Assembly: GCA_900175165.2 (NCBI GenBank)
Contig: FWWN02000663.1
Span: 67,693-131,692 of the forward strand
From: Rhizomucor pusillus
Lineage: Eukaryota > Mucoromycota > Mucoromycetes > Mucorales > Lichtheimiaceae
Length of the DNA: 64,000 bases
Direction of reading: 5' to 3'
Shown piece by piece: positions 1-11,669 of this stretch. A program made the position numbers and the translations under genes. The first letter of the stretch is position 1. Each line of letters begins with the position of its first letter. The notes under the pieces are model-generated. The model ran no database searches. It was not told where the DNA came from and was given only the letters and a program-made list of their open reading frames with translations.

Positions 1-99
1 TTTCCCCACAACACTTACACACACAAGATGCCTCCAGATCGACCATCCAAGCCTGCTCTCCCAAGACCCTACCCTGCTCCCGTCAAGCGTCCGCGATAA
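1..99 (+). CDS. 3' end of an unidentified protein (partial)
   Basis: The frame that starts at base 1 is open to a TAA at 97-99. It encodes a proline- and basic-rich tail that ends in PAPVKRPR. The rest of the gene would lie to the left of the window. The tail is too short and biased to name a family. It could also be a chance open frame in a transcript leader. The proline/arginine codon pattern and the absence of another gene on this side make a terminal exon the simplest reading. Confidence 0.35.
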   Translation, partial: FPHNTYTHKMPPDRPSKPALPRPYPAPVKRPR

Positions 100-1288
100 A
101 CCAACAACGACACCGGAAGCTCTGTACTTGCGTCAACAAGTCTTTGCTTTTTTCTTTTTATTTTGCGACAATCATTCATCTTGTCGAATCTCGTCTTCTA
201 TCTCGACATACTCGCCTCTGTCGGTCTCTCTCTCTCATACACACACTCACACTCACACACCCCTTCTCTTCCTCTGTGTGTCGCCGTCAACACATGTATA
301 CCTACAAGACTTTTGCTGCTGCTTCTTTTTGTTTCCTATTATTGCAACCAGGTAGCCATGCTACTACTACTATTAGTACTACTACTACTATCACTGCTGC
401 TATGCAACCAACCCATCAACTTGATATCACACACCACCACTCGTTGCAACATATCATCCCCTTGTGTATATATATTATAACCGTAACCCCCTAGTTGTTC
501 CTTCTTTTTTTTTCGCTGCAATTGCCTTTTACGAGCACGCGTTGGAAAACACAAAACCTTAATGTTAGCTATTTACATATTGAAGCAAAGATCAAACGAA
601 CAAAAGAAAAGTATAACATGCCCTTAGCTACATAGCTTATAATTACGCAAAAATCAACATGATTTAAAATAAAACCAAGACAGTCCTTTTTGTTTCAACC
701 GCAATCGAGTGAGCGAGTGATTGAGTGAGCGAATAAGGATATGAAACACAATGATGGGCCAAATCAATGGAACTATGCCTGAAAAGTAAAAAAAAATTTG
801 GCGCCTCTTTTTTCCACGTTTATTCATACATCAGCCGGCTGTCGTTGCCTTTGTGCGTTTAGCCAACGTCGGACAAGATGTCAACTTTAAAATAGACGCA
901 CAGCAGGCGTCATCGTCCGCTTCCCTGTGCTAAACTGAAGAATGCATGGCGTTAAATCCCCAACAACAACAAAAGCACCATGCGCGATTTCCACGCGACA
1001 GATTATCAACTGTGACAGCAACGAACGAAGACTTTTTTCCCCATTTACAGCAACGTGGTTGATTGACTGATCCTTGTCTAGCACCACCGTCCTGGATCTC
1101 ATCCCACCCACGCCAGACACATACTCAGAGATCGGGCAACGACCTGCACATGCCGGTATGGTAACGGTTCTTTTTATTTTTATACGTTGGTTTATAGTGA
1201 GCAAGATATACGAGGGAAGGAAAAAAATGGACTTTGATCCTGGAGCATGTAGAAGAGGGGTGAAAAAGAAAAAGAATAGAGGTAACGT
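100..1288. other. Intergenic region with microsatellites, no gene seen
   Basis: I see no supportable gene here. A CT/CA microsatellite lies at about 225-262 and a CTA-type triplet repeat at about 359-392. Short open frames exist on both strands, but they start with non-ATG codons or consist of translated simple repeats. The right part is the downstream flank of the minus-strand coatomer zeta gene. Confidence 0.6.
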
Positions 1289-2022
1289 TTATCGCAGTAA
1301 CTGGCTGGCAAAACGTTCGCGTGCATTCTGGTATGCCTGCATCAAAGTCTGTTCGCTGAATGGGATATCAACCACATCAAGACGCGGTTTCGATACTCGG
1401 TTCACGATAGCATTTGCATCTGTTTCAAGGATGACACTAACGAAACACGGCAGCCGGATTAGCAACGTAAAAGATCCAAAAGTAACCCATTTCTAGTGAC
1501 GCCCATACCCTCCATCGACAGTTTCGTCCAAACACAATACTACGAGATCCAAATTATCCATGATCGATCGCTTTTCAACTTGATATCTAGTCACACCGAC
1601 GACGACGATGATGATGAGCAAACCTTACTCTTTGCTATAAGTTGCAACTTTGCTAATACCTCAACAAGGTGGATACTGCGTCGTAGAATGCATTGAGCAT
1701 ACTCAGTAATATAAGTTCGTTTTCCTCCATCGAGCCAACGACGTAAAAGAACACATCAATGTTGGAGCGATATAAAACTACTTGGTTGTCGTACAAGATA
1801 ACTTCGCCTGCAATATAAAGTGATGAGCTGGACATTGAGTGACCATTCCGGGTAATGTACCTTACCTTGGGCGCGCTTTGTCTTGTCAAATAAACCTTTT
1901 TCAAATTGCTTTTGTTCTTTGAGATTCGAGTAGTCTGAACCATAGTATTTTGCCAGCACGCGGTTTCCTTCGGCATCTAGCAGCAACACTGCCTTGATGG
2001 AGTACAGCGACAGATTCACCAT
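1289..2022 (-). CDS. RET3: Coatomer subunit zeta (COPI)
   Basis: Small zeta subunit of the COPI coat, which acts with the beta/gamma/delta F-subcomplex in retrograde Golgi-to-ER vesicles. Four exons read 2022-1866, 1807-1660, 1586-1509 and 1436-1289. They join in frame to 176 residues, the normal length for the family. The longin-like fold begins with [20 protein letters not shown] and continues with the family block [17 protein letters not shown] and the helix [13 protein letters not shown]. The third exon gives [19 protein letters not shown], and the last carries the VILETD turn and ends FASQLLR. The start is the only ATG that fits the family N-terminus. The gene is divergent from MED31 across 158 bp, so the two probably share a promoter. 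Confidence 0.95.
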
Positions 2023-2180
2023 GTTGGAAGCTTTGCGGAGGGGGAAAACTGCCTGCTGCCTACGACGATACCTACGTGGTCGCCACGCTTGTTGGGAACA
2101 TAAGTCCGACGAACAACCAGCGGCGGCACGCACGCAACTCCATTCCCCGTTTGATTTGGTGGGCTCGCGTGGGTTGAATC
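2023..2180. promoter_or_regulatory. Bidirectional promoter RET3/MED31
   Basis: The two start codons point away from each other across only 158 bp, so both core promoters and 5' leaders must overlap here. I see no clear TATA box. This is inferred from layout only. Confidence 0.5.
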
Positions 2181-2675
2181 ATGAGCGAAGGCGAGTCTGA
2201 AGAACAACGGCGGTTCCAGATTGAGCTCGAGTTTGTGCAATGTCTGGCGAATCCCTGGTATCTCAACCGTAAGGCCCTTCAGCAGCTTCACTCCCCCGTG
2301 ATACGCATATACTCACTGACACCCTTCCAGATCTAGCCCAGCAGCAATATTTCCAGGACGAGTCGTTTATCCGCTACTTGGATTATCTGCAATACTGGAA
2401 AAAGCCTGAATATGCCAAATTTGTAGTGTAAGTTGGTTAGACAGCTCCAAATGGTTCAGCAACTCAACGCTATCCTTGCTCTAGGTACCCCCATGCATTG
2501 CATTTCTTGGACCTTTTGCAGCATGAGCAATTCAGAGAGCATATTCGTACCTCAGAGAATACCCAGGAACTTCACAGAATGCAGTATTATCACTGGATGT
2601 ATCTACGCAACCCGCCCAAAGAAAATTCTGAGCAACAGCAATCATCTGAGCAACAGGAACAACCGCAACAACCAG

Positions 2676-2724
<49 letters not shown>

Positions 2725-2752
2725 GCAACAGCAACCACCACTGCTGCCATAA
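2181..2752 (+). CDS. MED31: Mediator complex subunit 31 with polyQ tail
   Basis: Middle-module subunit of Mediator, which links RNA polymerase II to activators in the nucleus. Exons are 2181-2268, 2331-2427 and 2485-2752, giving 150 residues. The conserved core includes FQIELEFVQCLANPWYLN, then LAQQQYFQDESFIRYLDYLQ, YWKKPEYAKFVVYPHALHFL and the block ending YYHWMYLRNPP. This matches Soh1/MED31, one of the most conserved Mediator proteins. After the core, the third exon runs into a glutamine-rich tail encoded by an almost pure CAA repeat (about 2676-2733) and ends PPLLP. The tail lies outside the family domain and is probably length-variable between strains. Confidence 0.95.
2676..2733 (+). 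repeat. CAA trinucleotide repeat encoding polyglutamine
   Basis: A near-perfect CAA/CAG run encodes about 20 glutamines at the C-terminus of MED31. It is translated in frame and lies beyond the conserved domain. Confidence 0.85.
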
Positions 2753-2854
2753 CAATCTTTATCTCTCTCTCTCCTCGCATTCCCCTCACCCTCTTACTAC
2801 CTTCTATATATCTTTATAGATATATCTTGTACATAGATGACAGATGACTTATTA

Positions 2855-4637
2855 TTATTGTTGTTGTTGTTGTTGATCGACGACGGACTTTTCTAAACGA
2901 ACATAGTCTTCAATCAATGTGTCATAGTACCGCGTCTTTTCAAGGTTAGGGCTACACACGAGCTCCGGTTCATCCTGTGCTTGCTGCTTCATCATGGATT
3001 CAAACGATCCATTGCCGAGCACTCCGTACTTGGCGAGCAGTGCGCCTCCCAGACTTGCACTGTTCATACCCTTTTGCTTGTATACAGGCAGGCCAAAGAC
3101 GTCAGAAAGGAATTGGAGCAGCTTGGTGTTGGCAGCAGCGCCGCCTGTTGCCAGGATACGTGACATTTTAGCGGTCGTCATGCGCTGCAGTCGGATGCGC
3201 ATAGACAGAAACTGCGATTCGACGATAGCTCTTACGTTCGAAGCCGGGTCGCTAAATTCGGAAACGGGCTGGCCGTGATCGAAGCGGTAGATACCTTTTG
3301 CGAATGGGATAATCTCTTGCATGTAATAGTAGAATCCCAACTTGCCGTCGAGATCCTTGTCTAGGTACTCGTTGAATTTTGCCCAGTCGCCCGATGCATA
3401 TTCGTTTCGGATATGTTCTCTGGTCAGCGAGCCGTTCTTGTAGCAAAGCATGCCCATAAAGCCGGTGGGATCGGTCGGGTGTGCCATCAGGTGCGACTCG
3501 GTCGTTGCTTTGGCTGCACCTTGCTTCAGGTATACCAGCACTGTGTCTGATGTACCCAAAGATATCACACAGTCGCCTTCTTTCAGGTTCATGGATACCA
3601 GAGTTGCAGAGTTATCACCAGTGAACGGCATGACTTTGCAGTCTATGCTCACGTTAGAAGATCCATTTGCGCGCCAACTAATGAAAGATTGCGTTCGTTT
3701 TCCTTACCTGGTGAAAATCCGTATCGCTGTACATAGTAAGGGTTTATATTGCCAAGCTGTACACCACCTTCCACCGGCTCCAGCGAAAGTTTATTGATCA
3801 GTTCACGACCGCCGCAGTGTTCCAGCAGCTCCGGCTGCCACCGATGTGTCCGAATATTCATCAGATTGGTTCCGGATCCCTCGGGCGAGTCCACGGGAGC
3901 AAGCTTGCCTAGGAGCAACGTGGCTATGAACGAGCTCACCAGCGAGATATGTTTCGTGTTTTGATATTCAGATTCGCGTTCGTGATAGATCTATAATGTG
4001 GATGATATTAGCATTTCAGCACGCGCGACTTACAATCCACACTTGTATCTACCTTTGCAATCTGGTTTCCAGTGAATCGTTCGTATGCTTTCGAGCCTGT
4101 GAGGTCTGCGAGTGCTTGTGGACCACCGACGAGCTGTTCGAGCGATCTGCATTCGCGCGTAGTGCTAGCGTCTTGCCAAATGGGGGATTGATCAATAGCG
4201 AATGCGTCTTTAAGCTGTTCCTCCAGTGACTTTGATCCGTCCAGTTTGCCCAAGGTGTCAATTCCCTTGACACTCCAGTATACACTGCCGTGTTGCTGCA
4301 ATAAATGTCAAGTTTTACTCCTACTTTCGATGGATCAACAAAAAACTCGCGCGTTCCGTCGTACCTGACCGGCGCCTGAGATACCGCGGATTTCATGGAT
4401 CCTTCCGGTTGCCTTCAGACGTTCCAGCAAAATATCAAGCGCCTTGACCCACATGAGGGTAGGGGAGGTGACTCGGTCGCCATTCTGAAAAGCACCGTGC
4501 TTTGTACCGAACTCGGGAAGGTCCCGGTCGAAGTTGACAGCCTCCTCCAGGACAATGGAGTGTGCATTGTCCATGACCGTGCACTTGAGCTGCTGTGTAG
4601 AAAGGTCAAGGCCGAGGTATAGGTCCTGGTTTGTCAT
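2855..4637 (-). CDS. XKS1: D-xylulose kinase (FGGY family)
   Basis: Phosphorylates D-xylulose to xylulose 5-phosphate with ATP, feeding xylose and pentitols into the pentose phosphate pathway in the cytosol. Exons read 4637-4365, 4295-4053, 3990-3708 and 3642-2855, giving 528 residues, typical for eukaryotic xylulokinases. The N-terminal FGGY fold starts with YLGLDLSTQQLKCTVMD. The substrate region contains GISGAGQQHGSVYW. The C-terminal domain has MPFTGDNSATLVSM, the phosphate-binding GDCVISLGTSDTVLVY and the ATGGAAANTKLLQFLSDVFG motif. For the third intron I chose the acceptor at 3643 because it restores GFSPDCKVMPFTGDN. A nearer acceptor at about 3675 leads to a stop. The gene is convergent with MED31, about 100 bp from its stop. 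Confidence 0.95.
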
Positions 4638-6973
4638 TTAGGTTGGGATGCTAAGGGGGGTGGGTGGAAAGAAGAAGAAGAAGGAAGGGGAGGATTGTCA
4701 GTCAGACAGTTAGTGTGTGTGTGTCTCGAATGCCGCTTCTGCTGCTTGCTGGCAATACCATATCCTTGGCCCAATCGGGATTTTTCGTTGACGACGATTT
4801 TCCATTTTGGTTAGCCGTTCGGGTTTTTTGATGGATCCCCACGACCACCACCCAGCTGTGGCCGTGTGGGGCAGTCTCGAAGATTCCCGCTTCGCAACAG
4901 GAGAAATTCATACTTTTAAATACGATACGCAAACAGGAGGATAAAACATTTAATAATAACAAGTTTCAACCTAATGTGCCAAGATTTTAGCAATTCTTTC
5001 ATTCCGATATAAACAAAGACAGGAAGTTGCAGTTCCGAAAGCAGATCGAATCTTTCTCAAGATCTATCTCCACGAGCAGTTTATCTCTTTCGTTCCTAAC
5101 TGCACCGTATATCTTGATCTCCCTAATGGTATAGATATATGCTCAATCCGGGGCAGCAGCGAAAGGGAACAGCGGAGAGGAAGAAGGATCTCCTCTTCTT
5201 CTTCCTCCTCCTAATTCGTAATGTGTTATGTTTATCTACAATGTACAAATTCCAGTTCCGAGTCCCGGGAATAAAGGAGGGCAAGGGCAATGTCCACAAG
5301 TTCTATTACTCTTAACTTTTCCTGAATTAGTTCCGGTTCCGGTGACGGTCGAGGACCCTTTCTGCAAATTGTTTGTTGAGATGATAATTAGTAGTCGCGC
5401 TTTTGTCAATTTTATTTAATAAGACTTGAACTTCCCTAGCATTTCGTGTGCGTGCGCAATTTTACATTTACCGGTAAGGAAATGCGACCCCCCTTATTTT
5501 TTTTTTTAACTCGAAAGCAGCGTGACACTGTCAATAAGCATCGGACATGTTCATCAAACAAAGTATAACTGTAAATTGGCAGGGATCTGCTCCTGCGTGG
5601 AGGAAAATGGGAGGTACCTTTTCCCCCAATTTTCTGCTAGATGCCCGTCTTTACGTTTCGTTGCATAATCAACCATTTCTATCTTACAAGTTCATGGATT
5701 GACTTTGTACAGCAGGATCCGCCTATATCCCATTCGTTCCATCCAACCCTGTACACGCGTAGAAAAGCGACTGCAAGATCAGCGCTTGCATCAACATAGC
5801 AAGCAATCGATGAGTATGAGCATAATTCATATGTTGTAATATGGTTTCGGGCAGTTCGAACGTCTAAGCCAGTAGTAACCAACGCTGCTTCCTTTGCTAT
5901 CGCTGTTCTTCAACCAAATTAAAGGCCTTTCCGTTGTTTGGAGTATAGTATCTATACCAACACTCAGGTTCATCTTTGGTCTGTCTTCTACGCATCTTTA
6001 AATATCAGGTATCTCTGTGAGATGAAACAGATTGTCATCTTGCTCTCATAAATCAAAATCCATTAACGTATGAAATCCGCTGATATCATGAAAATGGCAT
6101 GTATGCACAGAAACGTCCTTTGTATCATGTCAATTGACATTTGCTTCCAAGTGAAATGTGACGACTTTCTAGAATCAGAAAGCAAGATTGGTAAAAGCAA
6201 ATATCAGTCCCGAAAGACACACGGGTCCGTGCTCTATGGAGAATGAAGAGCGTCAACGCAAAGCTCCCTTGTTAAATATTGCTTGCATGCTAGGCTATTC
6301 TCGTACATTTATGTACGCAGCGAGCAGACTTTGTATGATCACGAGACACAGAACAGGAGTGGAAGGAGGGCTCTATAAATGTAGGAGGTATGCACAGTAA
6401 ATGAAACGCCTCTCTCTTCGATGATTAATAAAGGCAATAATTAGTAAGGAGAAGAAGAGACTAAAGCCAGAAGTTTAGAGAACAAAAGAGAGAGAGAGCG
6501 AGAGCAAGCATGAAGAACAAGGGAAAAGAGGACATTACCCAATTTGTCAACGGAAGGTCGCACAGCATACTGCAGCAAACGCACAACAACACAAGCAAAA
6601 CAACAGGGCAGCATGTTTTTGCCGACAGCAGCAGCAACATATACAATAGCACGTAGCACGCACAAATAAGCGGGTTTCCATCTGGAACTTCTGTCCCTTG
6701 TGCCCCCCTGGATTTTTTTAACTCTACTCATTTTAAAAAGAGCACTCTCTTTACGTTTACGCCAATGTAAAAGGAAAAGATATAGACTCCTCCTCTCCTC
6801 TTTCTTCTTCTTCCTTTCTTCTCGCACTCTCTCTCTCTCTCTCTCACACACACACTCTCTCTTTTTCCTTCAGCTAAATTAACTTTATATATTTTCTTTT
6901 ATCCTTCTTCTTTTTCTTGCATAACTTTTCCAGCTGATCCGACGCCAACAGCGGTTCCTCTCTCTCTGTACAT
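4638..6973. other. Long intergenic region (2.3 kb), no gene seen
   Basis: This stretch separates the start of xylulokinase from the start of the C2H2 factor, so both promoters lie in it. No open frame has ATG, convincing splice sites and protein-like composition. A poly-T run lies at 5500-5509. A CT/CA microsatellite lies at about 6827-6862, close upstream of the C2H2 start, and would fall in its 5' leader. The length suggests extended regulation of the transcription factor or an unannotated non-coding RNA. Confidence 0.55.
6827..6862 (+). repeat. CT/CA microsatellite in the probable 5' leader of the C2H2 gene
   Basis: Alternating CT dinucleotides run into CA and back to CT about 110 bp upstream of the start codon. 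Pyrimidine-rich stretches of this type are common next to fungal transcription start sites. Confidence 0.7.
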
Positions 6974-8695
6974 ATGGAGTTTACTGTCCCCCGTCACGTC
7001 CTGCCGTCATCGTCACTCGAGGACACTACTGCTACTTCAATGCACCGTGCAATACTGCAGCGAGGCGAATCTTTACATATCCTGGCAAATACCACCACAA
7101 GTGCGACGGCGGCAGCAGCAGCAGCAGCAGTGGCAACGGTATCCACGTCGCCGGTATGCAGCTTGACATCCAGTTCACTCAGCAGTAGCACGAACGGCTC
7201 GCTTGTTGACGCGACATACGAAGCACCAGCACCAGCGCCTCTCGATGCTACCACGAGCAACATCGACCTTGCTCCTCCTTCAGCAAAGTTCGATCCATCC
7301 GAAGAGTGTCAAAGCAGCAGCAGCAGCCAGATCCTCAATCCATACATGGAAGGCTCACCTAGACCGTATATGTTTTCGCAACAAAGCCAAGAACAGTCAT
7401 GCGGCATTAGACAGCCCCTTTCGCCGGTCCCAGACTCCACTTCATTGGACATGAGCTCCGCAACTTCAGGAGGCGCCAGCAGCAGCAGTACTACAAGATC
7501 CCTGGCTCGCGTGCCCCTTCCAACGCCACCGGCAACAGATGGAACGCCACCGCAGCATCATCAACTAAGATGTTGGCGTGGTGGCCGCAACTCTAGCAGC
7601 GCGGAGGCAGCCGGAGTAGCAGCCAACGACACCAGCGCCGCACTCGCCGCCGTGAATAGCAATTATTTGCCAAACAACGAATTTACCACGATGCATGGTG
7701 GTGGTGGTGGTGGCGGCGGCAGCCGGCCAGTCTCGTCGCCGTTTCCTACGCATGCTTGGAACATTCAGCAACAGCAGCAGGCAGGAGGAGGGCCAGCATG
7801 TGGCTATACGCTCGGGCCACCTCACCACCATCAATTTGCACCGCATGTAATGTTTCCAGCACATCACACCGGCATCAATTATCCACACGATCCTGCTGAA
7901 TGGACATCGTCTTCAGCTGCTGCTATCCAGCAGCAAGGCCCAATGCCGTATGCTACCAATCTCCATCATCCTCCTCCTCATCACTATCAATACCATCATC
8001 TCCACAGACGGTCTTTTCCTTACACACACGGACATCCTGAAGAACAACGACCACCAATGTCCTATTCCTCCTTCTCAACGCCGGTGCCTTCCATCTCGCA
8101 TCACCCTGCCGCTGCTGCTGCTGCTGCCGTGGTGATGAACCCATCATCCAAGGCGCATCATCATCATCTTCATCATCAATACTTGGACCAGCAACAAAAA
8201 CAGCAGCATCACGCCAAACGCAGCCCGCCGTCGCCTCCGAACGGGATGGATACCAACAACAAGGTCGTCACAGCGACTCCGCGACGATACAAATGCACCG
8301 TGTGCGTCAAACGCTTCACTCGACCGAGTTCATTGGCAACACACATGCATAGCCACACAGGAGAGGTAATAATAATAATAATCTGCGTTTGGGATAATAA
8401 TATTGCCATTTCAACCGAAGAAAAAAGCAACAATGTAAACATACTCACATGTAATGACGGTTCTTTCTCGTTATAGAAACCATTCAAGTGCAACGTCGAA
8501 GGATGCGGCCGTCGGTTCTCGGTAGTTAGCAATCTCCGTCGACACGCCAAAATCCATAGCACCACCACAAACAATAATAACAACAACAACAGCGCCGGCA
8601 GCGGCAGCGGCAGCAGCAGCAATTCATCCTCCACCACCTTCTCCTGCTCATCATCATCATCGTCATCATCGTCGTCGTTATCATCATCATCCTGA
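6974..8695 (+). CDS. C2H2 zinc-finger transcription factor
   Basis: Probable sequence-specific nuclear regulator of 536 residues. Exon 1 is 6974-8365 and exon 2 is 8477-8695. The long N-terminal part is low complexity with Ser, Ala, Pro, Gly, Gln and His runs and resembles a disordered activation region. Two adjacent C2H2 fingers lie at about residues 440-495. The first is CTVCVKRFTRPSSLATHMHS and the second CNVEGCGRRFSVVSNLRR followed by HAKIH. Spacing is C-x2-C-x12-H-x3-H and C-x4-C-x12-H-x3-H, joined by a TGEKPFKC-type linker. The single intron falls in that linker, so an unspliced transcript would encode a one-finger protein. The C-terminus is poly-Ser encoded by TCA/TCG repeats. The finger pair belongs to a widespread fungal class. 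The target is unknown. Confidence 0.88.
8579..8692 (+). repeat. Coding trinucleotide repeats (Asn, Ser, Gly tracts)
   Basis: AAC/AAT, GGC/AGC and TCA/TCG triplets fill the end of the C2H2 gene after the second finger and encode poly-Asn and poly-Ser. They are in frame up to the TGA at 8693. Confidence 0.75.
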
Positions 8696-9166
8696 CAGGA
8701 TATACCATTGTATAAAGCTTTGCGTGTGTGTGTGTGTGCATGCACGTAATTGCCCACCCTCTCTCGGTCGTAATCCAGCAATATGGTAGCTCACATTTTA
8801 CATCACGCCACGCGCACACACACACACATATTGAACCCCTTCTTCTTGTGAGCATCGAGTCCCGCCCGCACCCCCCGAGCCCCTGGAATTTGTACTTGTT
8901 TGTTTCTCTACTATCATTCGCATTTGCAAAACCCCTTTTTTCTCGAGCTGACGACTCCTTGCATTCGTCAGTTTATGCATCCCGCCTATATATAGCAACT
9001 TTTGTACGTTTAACCATCTCACATATATACAATCAGTGACATGTGCTTTCAATTGTATATTTATATATGTCCTTTCCGATGGTCGGGGAAAAATATGCCA
9101 GCTTGTAGAAAACAAAAACAAGGTAGATAGTAATTGCGGTACTGTGGAGGTGTGGAGAGGAAGGAA
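8696..9166. other. Convergent 3' region, CA/GT microsatellites
   Basis: Gene-free space between the stops of the C2H2 gene and VPS5. It contains a GT run at about 8725-8740 and a CA run at about 8813-8829. I see no supportable gene. Confidence 0.6.
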
Positions 9167-11361
9167 TCAATGCTGCTGCTGCTGTGGCTGTTGCTGCGTA
9201 GTAGTAGTAGACGTAGTAACTGGTGGCACCATTGCGTCATTATCTGCTGTGGATTCCACAAACGCCTCTGTCTGCTGGAAAAAGGATTCCCATAAAGCTA
9301 TGATCTAGACTGTTTGCGTTAGCAACTTTATAAAGTTAAGGCAAACCTTATTAAAAAAAGACCTGCCTGCTTTTGATGCTCAATCATGCTCGCGAGAAAT
9401 TGCTCAACACTTTGTCTAAAATCGTCAACTTTATCCTTGTCAAAACGGTCGAGCTCACTCTTGATCAGTTTCGATATCTCTTGGTACTCTTGATTGCATT
9501 CATCCATTCTTTGCTTCGCCTGGAGAAGCCAAGTCAATAAGCTCAAAGCATCGTCGTCGTTTTAGGTCAAATATATTAACCTCATTAATCTCCTGCTGCG
9601 CAGCGTTTGCCCTGTCCGTTTTGCTTTGGGCCCTTAGCTTTTCTTGGAGCGCTAATTTCTTTTGCCATTCCGACTCTGCCTGTTGGAACGTTTGATACGC
9701 TTTGATCCGAGTATTAAACGCCAACTCCAAAGCCTTTGCATCAGTACCGCCGTAAAACTGGATGCCAAACCTCCTTAGTATTACTTACCCTGATAGATCC
9801 GATAATCCGTATGTACTCATCAATCGTATGCTCCAACGTAAGAACATCGTGGTGTGCCTGTTATTAGTTAGCAAGCAAACTACATACACGCAAAAAAAGA
9901 GTACACCTCCAGCCTCACCTGCTGTTCATGTAATTCTTTCATTTGCTTGTGGATGTCAGCTAATGCCTTGAGATGTGAAGATAAGTTATGATCCAACTCT
10001 GCGGATGCCAAGGGTATCATGCTCTCGCCAAATTCAGCAATAGCTGCACCGAGATCTGAAGGGCATATCAATATTGGCTCACAGATTTATGTACTTTGTA
10101 TATTTTCTTTTTTCTTTTTTTTTTACCTTTCCTCTGTTTCACGACGCTTTCTACACTTTTAAGCAGGGCCTTGAGTTGCGCCTCAAGTGCATCCAGCTGG
10201 TTTTTCTTGGATGCGAACCACTCATCCACTTCAACGAATTTTGAAAATGGGTTGCTAGCTGCATTGGATATGGTTTCTCCAAATGATCGCATCAGCCCGA
10301 TTTTCGGCTGCTCGGGCTCTGCGCGTTTCTGACGTTTCTGTATATAAGAGTTATTGCTAAGGCATGCATCTTTGCGGGATCCTATGGCAATCACTCACCT
10401 CGACGTTGAATGACTCACTCTCAAGGAATACTTTAAGGTCAGGGTCACCGTACAGCATAGGATGGGAAACAATCTTTTGTAAACACCGTTCCAGCGCAAT
10501 GCGCCGGGATTCGACAAATTCGTCCTGGAAACGACCTATCCAACTCCAAGTCAAAACATCCTCGACAAGAAAGAAAAAAAAAATTGCTTACCGAGAGCAT
10601 GTTTCTCTGGAACCGGAGGCACGATCACTCCCGGGTTGCCTAGCGTCAGTTGATTGTACAGCCACAGAAAATCCCGGTACCGTCTAGCGACCACCACTTC
10701 CGGCGCTCGGAATGCAGGTGAATTGGTCTATCCGATGTCTAGTTTGTAAGCAAACAGTGGAATATTTTCTTTTCGACTTTTTTTTTTGGAGGTGGGGATA
10801 TGATTTTTTTTTTACCTTGGTCCTGACTTTGTACACGATATGCGCATTAATAGTGTCTCCGACTTTTTGTGGATCTTGGACGGACACTTCAAAATACGGG
10901 CGCGATCCGCTCTTTGGTATCTCAAAGCTTTCTGACTGGAAAGAAAAATATATATTAGCTGTTTGCCACCATTTTTTCTTCTGCTTGATGCCCGAACAAA
11001 CCTGGCTATCTTGCTGTTCACCCGATTGCTGCTGTTCTTGTTCTTGCTGATGATATGTTTCTTGTTGTTGCTGTTGCTGCTGCTCTGCACTTTGTTCAGT
11101 ATATATATGGAGGTTTTCCAAATTCTGGGCAACGTCAACGTCGTCGCTGCTCTGAGCTGTCGCCGCTGCTGCTACCGCCGTTGACTCTGGTTCTTCTGCA
11201 GTGTAAGGCTGATCAGGTTCTTGGGTCGGCAAGTCTTGGCCGATCGCCAATGTATTATTGTTCTCTTCTGTGTGCCGCGAAGGTGGACTGTCTGCAAACG
11301 GGTTGCTTTCGAGCGAGTCTTCCAGGTCGCCTAGGCCTGCATTTTGAGAAGAAAAGTTCAT
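9167..11361 (-). CDS. VPS5: PX-BAR sorting nexin of retromer (Vps5/SNX1-like)
   Basis: Membrane-bending subunit of the retromer coat, which returns cargo receptors from endosomes to the Golgi. The N-terminus (MNFSSQNAGLGDLEDSLESN) is followed by a disordered Glu/Gln-rich region. The PX domain comes next, with FEVSVQDPQKVGDTINAHIV, the block VVVARRYRDFLWLYNQL and a VPPVPEKHALGRF segment with the usual proline-rich loop. The arginine before YRDF is the expected phosphoinositide ligand. The C-terminal half is a long coiled-coil BAR domain, for example KIGLMRSFGETISN, FVEVDEWFASKKNQLDALEA and EQFLASMIEHQKQALWESFF. There are about nine exons. The last acceptor lies at about 9290, where ALWESFFQQTEAFVE continues the BAR helix, and the end is a Thr/Gln-rich tail. 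The intron-rich layout leaves some inner borders approximate. Confidence 0.92.
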
Positions 11362-11669
11362 GACCACAAACCGATCGCGCAAGACAAGCAATGGGCTCAA
11401 CTTCTTGCTTGGTGTGACAGAACCAATTTCAACTCAGAAGGTAACAGCAGTAATAGCTTTGGCACAAAAACCACATTGTATAAAAACGGTCGTCTTCAAA
11501 GCCAGTATATTGTATTCAGACAAGGGCATAGACCATAGGCATTACTCTGGTAGAGAGGGTTGCGTGATAAGAAAAAAAGGGGGAATGATAATAGAGAAAG
11601 ATTATGCTTGTCCTTTTTCGTATTGGTTACTAAAGCAAAAAAGAAAGAAGAAAAAGAAGAAGAAGAGCT

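Noticed and set aside
128..554. Overlapping open frames at the left end
   Set aside because: They are translated CT/CA and CTA repeats, mostly with non-ATG starts.
887..1204. 105-residue minus-strand frame downstream of coatomer zeta
   Set aside because: No ATG start, no family likeness, no splice logic. It is probably 3' flank.
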